From positions 1 to 47,618 of the forward strand of contig KE159682.1 in NCBI GenBank assembly GCA_000403415.2: 47,618 nucleotides of DNA, given 5' to 3'. This document shows positions 41,051 to 47,618 of this stretch, one piece after another. The position numbers were made by a program, and so were the translations under genes. Under the pieces are notes generated by a model, which was not told the origin of the DNA, made no database searches, and worked only from the letters and a program-made list of their open reading frames with translations. Every line of letters starts with the position of its first letter. Positions within the stretch are counted from its first letter, which is position 1. Origin of the DNA: Firmicutes bacterium M10-2 (GTDB taxonomy: Bacteria; Bacillota_I; Bacilli_A; Erysipelotrichales; Erysipelotrichaceae).

Positions 41051-41863
41051 ATGAAACATAAAATTGTATTTATCGACATGGACGGAACACTCTATCAAAC
41101 TGAAAACGATGTGATCCAAGATTCGAGCATTGCCGCCATACAATCTTTAAAAAATGCCGGATACATTGTTGCTGCTGCCACCGGCCGTCCTCTCAACCAA
41201 ATGAAACTCATCCTTGATCGAGTAAAATTCGATTATTATGTATTGATCAACGGAAGTTATGTCCTTGATTCTCAGTTCAACGAGATTGGAGCGACTCCAA
41301 TCGAAAAAGAAACAGTTGAAGATCTCGTCAAGCTGGCTCAAGACAATCATTACGGTCTCATGTTCCATTTCGGGGACGCAACGTACATATATAACGATTT
41401 TTATCCAATGTACTACTTCTGCAAATATTGCAATGTTCTCGATTCCTTGTTTTACGATCCGAATCAGGCATATCATAAGCGTCATCGCGCTTTCAATGCC
41501 GTCGTGCTTACGAAAGATTCATCAAAATTGCAAGAATTCATGGACGAACATCCAAATTTAAGATCCGATCTGATCAACGTTAAGACCGAAGGTTTCTGCT
41601 ACGACATCTTTAATGCCGAAAACGATAAAGCACACGGAATTCAGCAAATTCTCGATCTCGAAGGTATGACATGGGATGATGTGATCGCCTTTGGCGACAG
41701 CACGAACGATACGAAAATGCTTGAACAAGCCGGAATCGGAGTCGCAATGGGCAGTGCCAATGACTATGTAAAAAGTTTTGCCGATTTTTCGACAACCGAT
41801 GTTTTCCACCACGGAATCTTCAACGGTCTGAAAAAGATCATGACTGAAGAAACAGATGAATAA
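41051..41863 (+). CDS. Cof-type HAD-IIB phosphatase
   Basis: This protein of 270 residues is the fourth HAD phosphatase in the window. Motif I is FIDMDGTL with Asp9 and Asp11, motif II is in ATGRPL, and motif IV is FGDSTNDTKMLEQAG. The middle is a C2B cap. Substrate is unknown. I start at the ATG at 41051, which has AGAGGA upstream; the longer reading frame with 14 more codons lacks one. It is a single-gene unit between the str promoter and a terminator shared with the ABC gene. Confidence 0.87.
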   Translation: MKHKIVFIDMDGTLYQTENDVIQDSSIAAIQSLKNAGYIVAAATGRPLNQMKLILDRVKFDYYVLINGSYVLDSQFNEIGATPIEKETVEDLVKLAQDNHYGLMFHFGDATYIYNDFYPMYYFCKYCNVLDSLFYDPNQAYHKRHRAFNAVVLTKDSSKLQEFMDEHPNLRSDLINVKTEGFCYDIFNAENDKAHGIQQILDLEGMTWDDVIAFGDSTNDTKMLEQAGIGVAMGSANDYVKSFADFSTTDVFHHGIFNGLKKIMTEETDE

Positions 41864-41869
41864 AGTCAG

Positions 41870-41906
41870 AAAAGTCCACTAGTATACTACTAATGGACTT
41901 TTTTTA
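41870..41906. terminator. Shared terminator of the HAD and ABC genes
   Basis: AAAGTCCA pairs with TGGACTTT, with an inner TAGTA/TACTA stem and one mismatch. T residues follow on the plus strand and A residues precede, so it can serve both convergent genes. Confidence 0.85.
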
Positions 41907-42797
41907 TAAATTGATATAAATCGGACAGTTTTCCTTACAAGGACGATCCGAAAGAACACAAAAAATTTTTTCCTCCAGCCGTCCAACATGAAGATAGCGA
42001 TCTTTATATTCAATCACCTCTTCATCGATCCACCCTGACACTTCGATCCATCCTTTTTTCTTTTCGAACGAGCACTCATCGATCGCAATAATATGACCTT
42101 TCCACTCGTTCATTCCAAGCAAGGACAAAGAAGAAGCAATATCAATAGTCGCCGGATGTTTTTCAATTGATTCCGGACTTCCGATTTGTGCGATCTTGCT
42201 ATGTTCGAGGACGATCATTCGATTGGCCAACAAAAGAGATTCCTGAAAGTCATGGGAAACAAAAACCAAAGTGACCTCCAGATCCTTAAGCCATTGGATC
42301 AAATCGAAAATCAAGTTTTTCTTTAATTCCGGATCAAGATGATTAAATGCTTCATCCATCAACAAAAGTTTTGGATGGGAAACCAAAGCTCTAGCAATCG
42401 CCACACGCTGTCTTTGTCCTCCGGATAAAGAACTTGTTCTCTGCCCTAAATATGTATCTGTTCTTGTTAAATCGGCAATTTCTCTTACTAGGCTTTCGAT
42501 TTCTGTTTCATTAAACTTTGACCGATCCAAGCCAAACGCAATATTTTCATAAACACTCAAATGATCGAAAAGACGATCTTCCTGAAAAACAAGACGGACC
42601 GTCTGTCCTTGTTCTTTATGAATCTCTCCTTTTGTCGGCTTGATCAAACCTGCCAAAAGCGATAAAATGGTGGTTTTTCCCGATCCAGAAGGACCATAAA
42701 GAACAATACGCTCTTTATTATGAATCTGAAAACTAATATCTTTTAAAGCCTCGATCCCGGAAGGATAGATCAGACTTACGTGATCAAATACAATCAT
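41904..42797 (-). CDS. Orphan ABC transporter ATP-binding protein
   Basis: This protein of 297 residues is an importer-type ABC ATPase. It has Walker A GPSGSGKTT (35-43), Q-loop VFQEDRLF, signature LSGGQRQRVAIARAL, Walker B LLLMDE and switch SHD. The extra C-terminal region of about 90 residues ends with a cysteine pair (RPCKENCPIY). It resembles ATPases of the nitrate/taurine or thiamine uptake families, but no permease or binding protein is next to it, so the substrate is unknown. The start at 42797 has GGGAG upstream; a longer frame would begin inside the duplicated terminator next to the mobile element. Confidence 0.85.
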   Translation of the reverse strand: MIVFDHVSLIYPSGIEALKDISFQIHNKERIVLYGPSGSGKTTILSLLAGLIKPTKGEIHKEQGQTVRLVFQEDRLFDHLSVYENIAFGLDRSKFNETEIESLVREIADLTRTDTYLGQRTSSLSGGQRQRVAIARALVSHPKLLLMDEAFNHLDPELKKNLIFDLIQWLKDLEVTLVFVSHDFQESLLLANRMIVLEHSKIAQIGSPESIEKHPATIDIASSLSLLGMNEWKGHIIAIDECSFEKKKGWIEVSGWIDEEVIEYKDRYLHVGRLEEKIFCVLSDRPCKENCPIYINL

Positions 42798-42826
42798 TCG
42801 CGCAACTCCCTTTTTAGACAAATCGA

Positions 42827-42852
42827 AAAAAAGCCCTAAAAAGGGCTTTTTC
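42827..42852. repeat. Target duplication, left copy (terminator hairpin)
   Basis: This 26-base sequence is the same as 43044-43069. It is a terminator: AAAAAGCCC and GGGCTTTTT pair around TAAAAA-type loop bases. It borders the left end of the 191-base element. The matching copy on the other side indicates that the whole hairpin was duplicated on insertion. Confidence 0.85.
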
Positions 42853-43043
42853 CAGGCTGTTGACAAAGTCGATTTTTCAAATCGGCTTTGTCACAGCTTT
42901 TTATTTTTCTCCCACAAATGAATAAAAAAAGAGCAATTTGAGGTATTTAAGTACCTAATATTACTCTTTTTTTAGACCTTTTTACCCACTTTTATTTTAT
43001 TGAAATTTAATTTTTTCAAAATAGGTAGTTTGTCAACACTCTG
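42853..43043. mobile_element. MITE-like element, copy 1 (191 bases)
   Basis: The element starts CAGGCTGTTGACAAA and ends with the imperfect inverted copy (reverse complement CAGAGTGTTGACAAA, 13 of 15 matching). It codes for no protein. It contains three hairpins: 42862-42892 (14 pairs, next to the left end), 42924-42973 (A/T-rich terminator-like stem around AGGTA/TACCT), and a weaker one near 43000-43020. It reads as identical to 46395-46585. The position is between the rplL terminator and the ABC gene. The small size, inverted ends and flanking repeats fit a non-autonomous transposable element; the mobilising transposase is not in the window. Confidence 0.85.
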
Positions 43044-43069
43044 AAAAAAGCCCTAAAAAGGGCTTTTTC
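43044..43069 (-). terminator. rplJ-rplL terminator, target duplication right copy
   Basis: This 26-base intrinsic terminator (GCCC/GGGC stem with A and T runs) lies 19 bases after the rplL stop. The same sequence stands at 42827-42852, on the other side of the mobile element. Confidence 0.9.
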
Positions 43070-43087
43070 TTTCAACACTTAATTGAA

Positions 43088-43456
43088 TTACTTCACTTCA
43101 ACAGTTGCACCGGCAGCCATCAATTTTTCTTTAATTTGGTCTGCTTCTTCTGGAGCAATGTTTTCTTTAATTGTTGCAGGTGCAGAGTCTACTAATTTCT
43201 TAGCATCTACAAGACCAAGACCGGTAATTTCACGAACAGCCTTGATAACAGCAACTTTTGTTCCACCAACAGAAGTCAATGTAACAGTTACTTCAGTAGG
43301 TCCTGCAGCAGCTTCTTCTGCAGCAGCTGGAGCAGCTACAGCGGCAGCAGCCACAACACCGAATTTATCTTCGATTGCTTTTACTAGATCATTAAGTTCT
43401 AAAATTGTTGCTTCTTCTAAGTAAGAAAGGATTTCTTCTTGAGTTAATTTAGCCAT
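43088..43456 (-). CDS. rplL: Ribosomal protein L7/L12
   Basis: This protein of 122 residues forms the stalk that recruits translation factors. It has an N-terminal dimerisation helix, an alanine-rich hinge ([17 protein letters not shown] near 33-50), and a C-terminal domain with [20 protein letters not shown]. It follows rplJ by 24 bases and ends at the duplicated terminator. Confidence 0.97.
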   Translation of the reverse strand: MAKLTQEEILSYLEEATILELNDLVKAIEDKFGVVAAAAVAAPAAAEEAAAGPTEVTVTLTSVGGTKVAVIKAVREITGLGLVDAKKLVDSAPATIKENIAPEEADQIKEKLMAAGATVEVK

Positions 43457-43480
43457 TTTCTTTTCCTCCTAATATTGTGT

Positions 43481-44002
43481 TTACGCAGCAGCTTCTTCTG
43501 CTGGAGCGCTTCCGTTTTCTTTTGCTTCTGCCAACGCTTTAACTGTCATAGCAAATTTAATAACAGGTGCATTCAATACAGACGCAAATTTAGCGAGCAT
43601 TCCCTCTTTGTTAGGCAATGCAGACAATGTTTTGATTACTTCTTCATCAACAACATCACCATCAACGATACCAGTTTTTAAAATCAGTTTGTCGTGACCT
43701 TTTGCGAATTTCGCAAGTACACGAGCTGGAGCAACTGGATCATTACCAAATGCCAAGGCGTTTGGTCCTTTTAAAGTTTCTGCGAACTTGCCATATCCAA
43801 GATTTTCTGCCGCACGACGAGCTGTCGTATTTTTGTAAACTTTGAAATCAACGTCTTCAGCACGAAGAGCACGACGAAGTTCTGTAAGTTCTTTTACCGT
43901 TAAACCACGATATTCGACCATAACGATTGAACTTGCATTTTCCATCTTCTCTGTAAGAGCTTTGACATCGGCTTCCTTTTGAGCAAGGATATCTTTGTTC
44001 AT
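43481..44002 (-). CDS. rplJ: Ribosomal protein L10
   Basis: This protein of 173 residues anchors L7/L12 dimers to the stalk base. VMVEYRGLTVKELTELRRAL and the YKNTTARRAAE segment are typical; the Ala-rich C terminus binds L12. The start at 44002 has GAGG eight bases upstream; a GTG three codons earlier overlaps that site and is rejected. L10 with L12 is known to regulate its own leader, which is visible upstream. Confidence 0.96.
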   Translation of the reverse strand: MNKDILAQKEADVKALTEKMENASSIVMVEYRGLTVKELTELRRALRAEDVDFKVYKNTTARRAAENLGYGKFAETLKGPNALAFGNDPVAPARVLAKFAKGHDKLILKTGIVDGDVVDEEVIKTLSALPNKEGMLAKFASVLNAPVIKFAMTVKALAEAKENGSAPAEEAAA

Positions 44003-44041
44003 CCGATCCACCTCTTCTTTCTGTATATCGTTACAATATTC

Positions 44042-44069
44042 AAAAGAAAAGCCTGCAACGAGGCAGGCT
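44042..44069 (-). terminator. L10 leader attenuator terminator
   Basis: On the minus strand AGCCTGC pairs with GCAGGCT around a six-base loop, followed by TTTTCTTTT. It lies between the L10 leader and rplJ and is the likely control point of the rplJL unit. Confidence 0.85.
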
Positions 44070-44145
44070 GATACATCATTTTTATGTATGACCCCTCGGT
44101 AACATGATTAAGCGATTGCCGTTACTGTCTTTGGAATATTGATAA
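44070..44145 (-). promoter_or_regulatory. L10 leader RNA
   Basis: The transcript carries the CCAAAGACAGTAACGGC ... GTTACCGAGGGG arrangement typical of the L10 leader of Bacillota, to which the L10-L12 complex binds. Binding is known to favour termination at the hairpin just downstream. Confidence 0.8.
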
Positions 44146-44152
44146 CAATCTT

Positions 44153-44180
44153 ATATTACTTTTATTTCAGGATTTGTCAA
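44153..44180 (-). promoter_or_regulatory. Promoter of rplJ-rplL
   Basis: On the minus strand TTGACA (44175-44180) and TAATAT (44153-44158) are 16 bases apart. The -35 lies next to the rplA stop. Confidence 0.7.
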
Positions 44181-44182
44181 AT

Positions 44183-44869
44183 TTATTTTTGACCTTCTAC
44201 ATGGATACCAGGACCCATTGTTGTAGAAATAACCAGGTTCTTAATGTAAGTACCTTTTACTTTTGTAGGGCGAGCCTTCAAGATCACATTGTAGAGTGCC
44301 CGGAAATTTTCAACCAGTTTATCATCATCGAAACTAACTTTTCCGATCAGTACATTGATATTTCCTTCTTTATCTACACGATAAGTGATCTTTCCTTTTT
44401 TGACTTCATTCACTGCATTGGCAACATCCATTGTTACAGTTCCCGTTTTAGGGTTAGGCATCAAACCTTTAGGTCCTAACACACGACCAAGACGTCCCAA
44501 TTTTCCCATCATATTTGGCGTGGCAATCAACACATCGAAATCGAACCATCCACCTTGGATTTTTTGGATCAATTCATCGGCACCGACAAAATCCGCACCA
44601 GCAGCTTCTGCTTCTTTTGCTTTATCGCCTTCGGCAACAACCGCAACCTTTTGTGTTTTTCCGGTACCATTTGGCAATACCATCGCACCACGAATTTGCT
44701 GATCCGCATGACGAGGATCAACATTCAAGTTGAAGCTTACTTCAACTGTTTCATCAAATTTTGCCGTTGCCGCTTGTTTTGCCAATGCAACAGCTTCTTC
44801 TACTGAATAAAGGCGATCACGATCGACTAATTTTTCAGCATTTGCAAATCTTTTACTTACTTTTGCCAT
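44183..44869 (-). CDS. rplA: Ribosomal protein L1
   Basis: This protein of 228 residues is in the mobile stalk that helps tRNA leave the E site. [40 protein letters not shown] and the two-domain layout are diagnostic. It follows rplK by 13 bases. L1 usually represses the rplK-rplA message; a matching site was not searched for in detail. Confidence 0.97.
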   Translation of the reverse strand: MAKVSKRFANAEKLVDRDRLYSVEEAVALAKQAATAKFDETVEVSFNLNVDPRHADQQIRGAMVLPNGTGKTQKVAVVAEGDKAKEAEAAGADFVGADELIQKIQGGWFDFDVLIATPNMMGKLGRLGRVLGPKGLMPNPKTGTVTMDVANAVNEVKKGKITYRVDKEGNINVLIGKVSFDDDKLVENFRALYNVILKARPTKVKGTYIKNLVISTTMGPGIHVEGQK

Positions 44870-44882
44870 GAATCGTTCCTCC

Positions 44883-45302
44883 TTATTCCATTCCTTCTAC
44901 TTTGATTCCCATGTTACGTGCAGTACCGGCCACAATTTTCATTGCAGCTTCTACATCGTTAGCATTGAGATCCGGCATTTTATATTCGGCGATCTCTCTT
45001 AATTGATCGACCGTAATCGTACCTGCTGTTTGTTTTTGATCACCACTTGCTTTTGAAATTCCAGCCGCTTTCTTCAACATATTCGCAGCCGGTGTAGTTT
45101 TCAATTCAAAATCAAATGATTTGTCTTCGTAAGCTGTAATGATGACAGGAACTACATCCCCTTTGCGATCTTTTGTCGCATCGTTGAATGCATTACAGAA
45201 TTGAGGCATATTGATTCCGGCACTTGCCAATGCTGGTCCCGGTTTTGCTCCACCTGCCATGAATTGCAACTTACAAACTTTTGTTACTTTTTTCTTGCTC
45301 AT
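44883..45302 (-). CDS. rplK: Ribosomal protein L11
   Basis: This protein of 139 residues binds the GTPase-centre rRNA and is needed for RelA-type signalling and thiostrepton action. The [20 protein letters not shown] segment with its prolines and the C-terminal rRNA-binding domain are clear. It is the first gene of rplK-rplA with its own promoter. secE and nusG, often just upstream, are not in the window. Confidence 0.97.
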   Translation of the reverse strand: MSKKKVTKVCKLQFMAGGAKPGPALASAGINMPQFCNAFNDATKDRKGDVVPVIITAYEDKSFDFELKTTPAANMLKKAAGISKASGDQKQTAGTITVDQLREIAEYKMPDLNANDVEAAMKIVAGTARNMGIKVEGME

Positions 45303-45375
45303 AAGACGCTCCTCCTATATTTGGCCTTATGCAGTGGTTTATGAACTCAAAATGTTCTCCCACGCATGCTTATCT

Positions 45376-45404
45376 ACTATACGCAAAAAAGAGATAAAAC
45401 GCAA
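45376..45404 (-). promoter_or_regulatory. Promoter of rplK-rplA
   Basis: On the minus strand TTGCGT (45399-45404) and TATAGT (45376-45381) are 17 bases apart. The -35 and spacer lie inside the hairpin terminator of the gene upstream. Confidence 0.7.
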
Positions 45405-45416
45405 GTCTTATCTCTT
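45385..45416 (-). terminator. Terminator of the Sel1-like gene
   Basis: On the minus strand AAGAGATAA pairs with TTATCTCTT around a ten-base loop and is followed by T residues, just after the stop at 45424. It overlaps the rplK promoter. Confidence 0.8.
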
Positions 45417-45423
45417 AAAAAAT

Positions 45424-45927
45424 TCATTTTTTTGCTTTTTCTAAAGCCATTTCGATCATTCTTTTATGTTTTTCGATCGTCGGCGTTTTCCCAAGTTGTT
45501 CCAGAGCTTTCAAATTCCAGTATTGTGCCTGTTCGAGATTCTTTTCTGTTCCTTTTCCCGAAAAGAGCATCATCTCCAATTCATCATAAGCGAAAGCATA
45601 CTCACAAAGCGAGGCCTTTTTCATAAAATAAAAAGCTTGCTCTTCGTTTTTCGTACATCCCAAGCCATCTCGATTCAGCTTAGCCAGTTCATACATCCCT
45701 TCAGGATCTTCGTTCATCGCACACAGTCTGGCATAAGCATACCCCAACTTCGGATCATAAACATATCCATACTTTTCATGTAAATAAATGTCCATTAATT
45801 GCCGCTGACTTTCAAGATCGCCCCAATTGGCTGCTTGTTTCATCATCGGTACCGCATCATCAATCCGATTTTTCGAAAGCAAATCGTCAATTGCCTTTTT
45901 CAGTTCCGACATCACCTTTCGGTCCAT
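45424..45927 (-). CDS. Sel1-like repeat protein
   Basis: This protein of 167 residues is made of helical repeats similar to Sel1 (TPR-related): segments such as YAYARLCAMNEDPEGMYELA and YDELEMMLFSGKGTEKNLEQAQYW fit the pattern with conserved Ala and Gly. Such proteins serve as interaction scaffolds; no partner is known. The start at 45927 lies six bases after AGGTGA; a TTG two codons earlier is less likely. It follows the unknown membrane protein by 10 bases, with its ribosome binding site overlapping that stop. Confidence 0.75.
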   Translation of the reverse strand: MDRKVMSELKKAIDDLLSKNRIDDAVPMMKQAANWGDLESQRQLMDIYLHEKYGYVYDPKLGYAYARLCAMNEDPEGMYELAKLNRDGLGCTKNEEQAFYFMKKASLCEYAFAYDELEMMLFSGKGTEKNLEQAQYWNLKALEQLGKTPTIEKHKRMIEMALEKAKK

Positions 45928-45937
45928 AAACAATCAC

Positions 45938-46354
45938 CTAATCCCAATAATCGTTGAATTCATCCGTTTTGAAAAAATCATCATAATCATGATCATAGTA
46001 TGGCTCGTATGAATTTCCAAACGAATACGCCGAATATCTCAACATTTGCACTGTCGAATATACGCCCGATCCAAAAGTATAAAACCCTAAAACAACAGCG
46101 CAAACGCTGAGCACCAAAATCGAAATCATCTTTTTTGTCAATTCAAATTCTTTCCAAATCAAGACTAGAGCAATCACAGCGCACACTAAAGCAATAAACC
46201 CTAAAATAAACCCATGCCATGTTCCGATCACAGCAAATACGATCGACACGATCGATAAGATCAAAGAGATCAGCCACAATTTTCCTTTTTTCTCATTTAA
46301 AGGGCGATCTTCAACATTTTGCGATGGAATTTTCGGAATATCTGGTTGTTTCAT
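45938..46354 (-). CDS. Small membrane protein of unknown function
   Basis: I do not recognise this protein of 138 residues. After a polar N terminus of about 25 residues, hydrophobic segments lie near 27-45, 48-66 and 76-98. The C terminus is strongly acidic and aromatic (YYDHDYDDFFKTDEF). It is the first gene of a pair with the Sel1-like protein, read away from the kinase gene. The mobile-element copy 2 sits about 40 bases upstream, so its promoter may have been changed by the insertion. Confidence 0.75.
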   Translation of the reverse strand: MKQPDIPKIPSQNVEDRPLNEKKGKLWLISLILSIVSIVFAVIGTWHGFILGFIALVCAVIALVLIWKEFELTKKMISILVLSVCAVVLGFYTFGSGVYSTVQMLRYSAYSFGNSYEPYYDHDYDDFFKTDEFNDYWD

Positions 46355-46372
46355 AATGTCACCTCGTTTTAT

Positions 46373-46394
46373 AAATGAATTATACCATTCATTT
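46373..46394. repeat. Target duplication, left copy (22-base hairpin)
   Basis: This 22-base palindrome (AAATGAA and TTCATTT arms) is identical to 46586-46607 and borders the left end of the second 191-base element. Confidence 0.88.
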
Positions 46395-46585
46395 CAGGCT
46401 GTTGACAAAGTCGATTTTTCAAATCGGCTTTGTCACAGCTTTTTATTTTTCTCCCACAAATGAATAAAAAAAGAGCAATTTGAGGTATTTAAGTACCTAA
46501 TATTACTCTTTTTTTAGACCTTTTTACCCACTTTTATTTTATTGAAATTTAATTTTTTCAAAATAGGTAGTTTGTCAACACTCTG
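46395..46585. mobile_element. MITE-like element, copy 2 (191 bases)
   Basis: This copy reads base for base the same as 42853-43043, in the same orientation. It has the same inverted ends and the same hairpins (46404-46434 and 46466-46515). It sits in the divergent gap between the small membrane protein gene and the kinase gene and is flanked by an exact 22-base duplication. Complete identity suggests both insertions are recent, or that they are kept the same by gene conversion. Confidence 0.87.
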
Positions 46586-46607
46586 AAATGAATTATACCA
46601 TTCATTT
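46586..46607. repeat. Target duplication, right copy (22-base hairpin)
   Basis: The exact copy of 46373-46394, directly after the right inverted end of the element. Confidence 0.88.
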
Positions 46608-46645
46608 TTGCTTTTCTACAATTTATTGCATGATACAATAGTCCC

Positions 46646-47482
46646 ATGAAACAAGAACAACTTCAAAAATGGCTTTCTCAAAAAACTAAGCAATCTTTCT
46701 CTTTGGAAAAAAACCATCTTGGATTAAGCAATGACACCTATATCTGCCGCACAGAACACGAAACCTATTTTATTCGCACCCCACGATTCAATCATGAATT
46801 ATTAGATGTCCGCTTTCAAGACGAAAAACAAATTCTAGATCTCGTAAAAGAACTTGACGTTCCTCTCGTGTATTTCGATATCCATCTGGGCATCAAGATT
46901 ACTCGGCAAATCCCCGATGCCATGACCTATCAAATGTGCAAATTACCGGAAAAAGCCCAAAAAGTCGGATCGATACTAAAAAAGCTTCATCAAACCAAGT
47001 CGGTGGATTTTTATTTCGATCCATTCAAAAAACTTTCTTCTTACCGCATGAAAGTCACTTCTTTTTTTATCCAATTTCCAAAAGAAGAAAAAATTGTGGA
47101 GGCGGTCAAAAAACTGTACACGCCGAACACTTTATGCCACAACGATGTGGTTGACGGAAATCTATTGTTTACGAACAATCATTTATACTTAATTGATTAT
47201 GAATACGCCAGTATGAATGATTTTCGGTTTGACCTCGCTAGTTTCTTAAGCGAAAACAATATTAAAGACAAAAAAGAACGAGATTCGTTTTTCGAAGGAT
47301 ACGGAATATCCGATCCGCAATTAAAACAGGAAGTTCTCTTGTTCGAATGTTTTGAGGATATCTTATGGGGCTATTGGGCCATGATGCTTTATGAATCAAG
47401 CAAACAGGAAATCTACAAGACAATCGCAAAAGAAAAAGAAGCGCATTATCAAAAAATTTTAAGTCAAGCGATACCGGATTAA
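46646..47482 (+). CDS. Choline/aminoglycoside kinase-like phosphotransferase
   Basis: This protein of 278 residues has the protein-kinase-like fold of choline kinases (LicA type). The catalytic loop is CHNDVVDGNLL with His165, Asn166 and Asp167, and the metal motif is LIDYEYA (Asp184, Glu186), followed by MNDFRFDLA. The N-terminal nucleotide-binding lobe is less well conserved. LicA-type enzymes phosphorylate choline for surface decoration, but ethanolamine, other amino alcohols or sugars are possible. The gene stands alone on the plus strand, with an insertion in its upstream region and a terminator after its stop. Confidence 0.83.
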   Translation: MKQEQLQKWLSQKTKQSFSLEKNHLGLSNDTYICRTEHETYFIRTPRFNHELLDVRFQDEKQILDLVKELDVPLVYFDIHLGIKITRQIPDAMTYQMCKLPEKAQKVGSILKKLHQTKSVDFYFDPFKKLSSYRMKVTSFFIQFPKEEKIVEAVKKLYTPNTLCHNDVVDGNLLFTNNHLYLIDYEYASMNDFRFDLASFLSENNIKDKKERDSFFEGYGISDPQLKQEVLLFECFEDILWGYWAMMLYESSKQEIYKTIAKEKEAHYQKILSQAIPD

Positions 47483-47505
47483 GTATCGCTTTGTATAAAA
47501 TAAAA

Positions 47506-47526
47506 AAACCTTCATAATGAAGGTTT
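47506..47526 (+). terminator. Terminator of the kinase gene
   Basis: A perfect 21-base palindrome (AAACCTTCAT, A, ATGAAGGTTT) with A residues before it lies about 25 bases after the kinase stop. Its T-run is cut short because a mobile-element end starts directly after it. Confidence 0.8.
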
Positions 47527-47618
47527 CAGACTGTTGACAAACGGGCGGTATTCTTGAAGTAAGAATGCTGCCCGTTTTTATTTTTCTATTTTCACGACTC
47601 CAATTCATACTTTTTCTT
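47527..47618. mobile_element. Partial third element with the same end sequence
   Basis: The first 15 bases, CAGACTGTTGACAAA, match the element end of the two complete copies except for one base. A hairpin follows at the same offset (arms AAACGGGCGGTATTCTT and AAGAATGCTGCCCGTTT, two G-U pairs) and then the shared TTTTTATTTTTCT. The rest differs from copies 1 and 2 and runs off the window. It could be a divergent small element or the end of a full insertion sequence carrying the transposase. Confidence 0.65.

Noticed and set aside
42853-43043. Composite transposon carrying rplL to the small unknown genes between the two copies
   Set aside because: Each copy has its own different target duplication, which shows independent insertions; the genes between are core genes in normal order.
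42853-46585. CRISPR array formed by the repeated 191-base units
   Set aside because: There are only two full copies, 3.5 kb apart, with genes between them, inverted ends and target duplications, so they are mobile elements.

Overview
The window looks like a chromosomal core region of a low-GC Gram-positive bacterium (Bacillota). The evidence is the long zinc-type adenylate kinase, the short four-cysteine S14, strong AGGAGG-type ribosome binding sites, TTGACA/TATAAT promoters, an FMN riboswitch on a RibU-type ECF substrate protein, an L10 leader, and the gene order rplQ ... ecfA1-ecfA2-ecfT-truA ... rplM-rpsI. A member of the Erysipelotrichia is my best guess, but this is inference and weakly supported; no phylogeny was run. 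Almost every gene reads on the minus strand, away from the high-coordinate end.

Region by region: (1) 1-5042, an rRNA operon read leftwards: tandem promoters, 16S, a spacer of about 250 bases without tRNA, and 23S running to the left edge. (2) 5071-11398, metabolic genes: rpiB, NADP-type glutamate dehydrogenase, three HAD phosphatases, a glycerophosphodiester phosphodiesterase and a short-chain dehydrogenase. One HAD gene has its own promoter and a structured leader ending in a terminator. (3) 11571-17897, rpsI, rplM, a PHP phosphoesterase, truA, the ECF energy-coupling module (ecfT, ecfA2, ecfA1), a small unknown protein and a TrmR-like methyltransferase. (4) 17930-31291, one unbroken S10-spc-alpha ribosomal supercluster of 27 genes, rpsJ to rplQ, with secY, adk, rpmJ and rpoA. 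infA, map and rpmD are missing from their usual places. (5) 31484-36380, a riboswitch-controlled ribU plus flavin-type protein unit, a membrane protein, an M18 aminopeptidase and an amino-acid permease. (6) 36543-40826, the str operon rpsL-rpsG-fusA-tuf. (7) 41051-47482, a fourth HAD phosphatase, an orphan ABC ATPase, the rplK-rplA and rplJ-rplL units, two small unknown genes and a choline-kinase-like protein.

The most interesting signal is a small mobile element. Two copies of 191 bases (42853-43043 and 46395-46585) read as identical. Each has 15-base imperfect inverted ends and is flanked by direct repeats of a whole hairpin: a 26-base copy of the rplL terminator for the first, and a 22-base palindrome for the second. 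A third element with the same end sequence starts at 47527, directly after the perfect terminator palindrome of the kinase gene. Its terminal hairpin has a different sequence but the same shape. This suggests a non-autonomous transposable family that recognises and duplicates terminator-like stem-loops. Other points of interest are the leader at 8534-8712 (promoter, duplicated 14-base motif, terminator, RBS), a possible pseudoknot leader on rplM, the S3 protein with a long Arg/Asn-rich tail, and a flavin-sensing unit that joins ribU to a PNPOx-fold protein.
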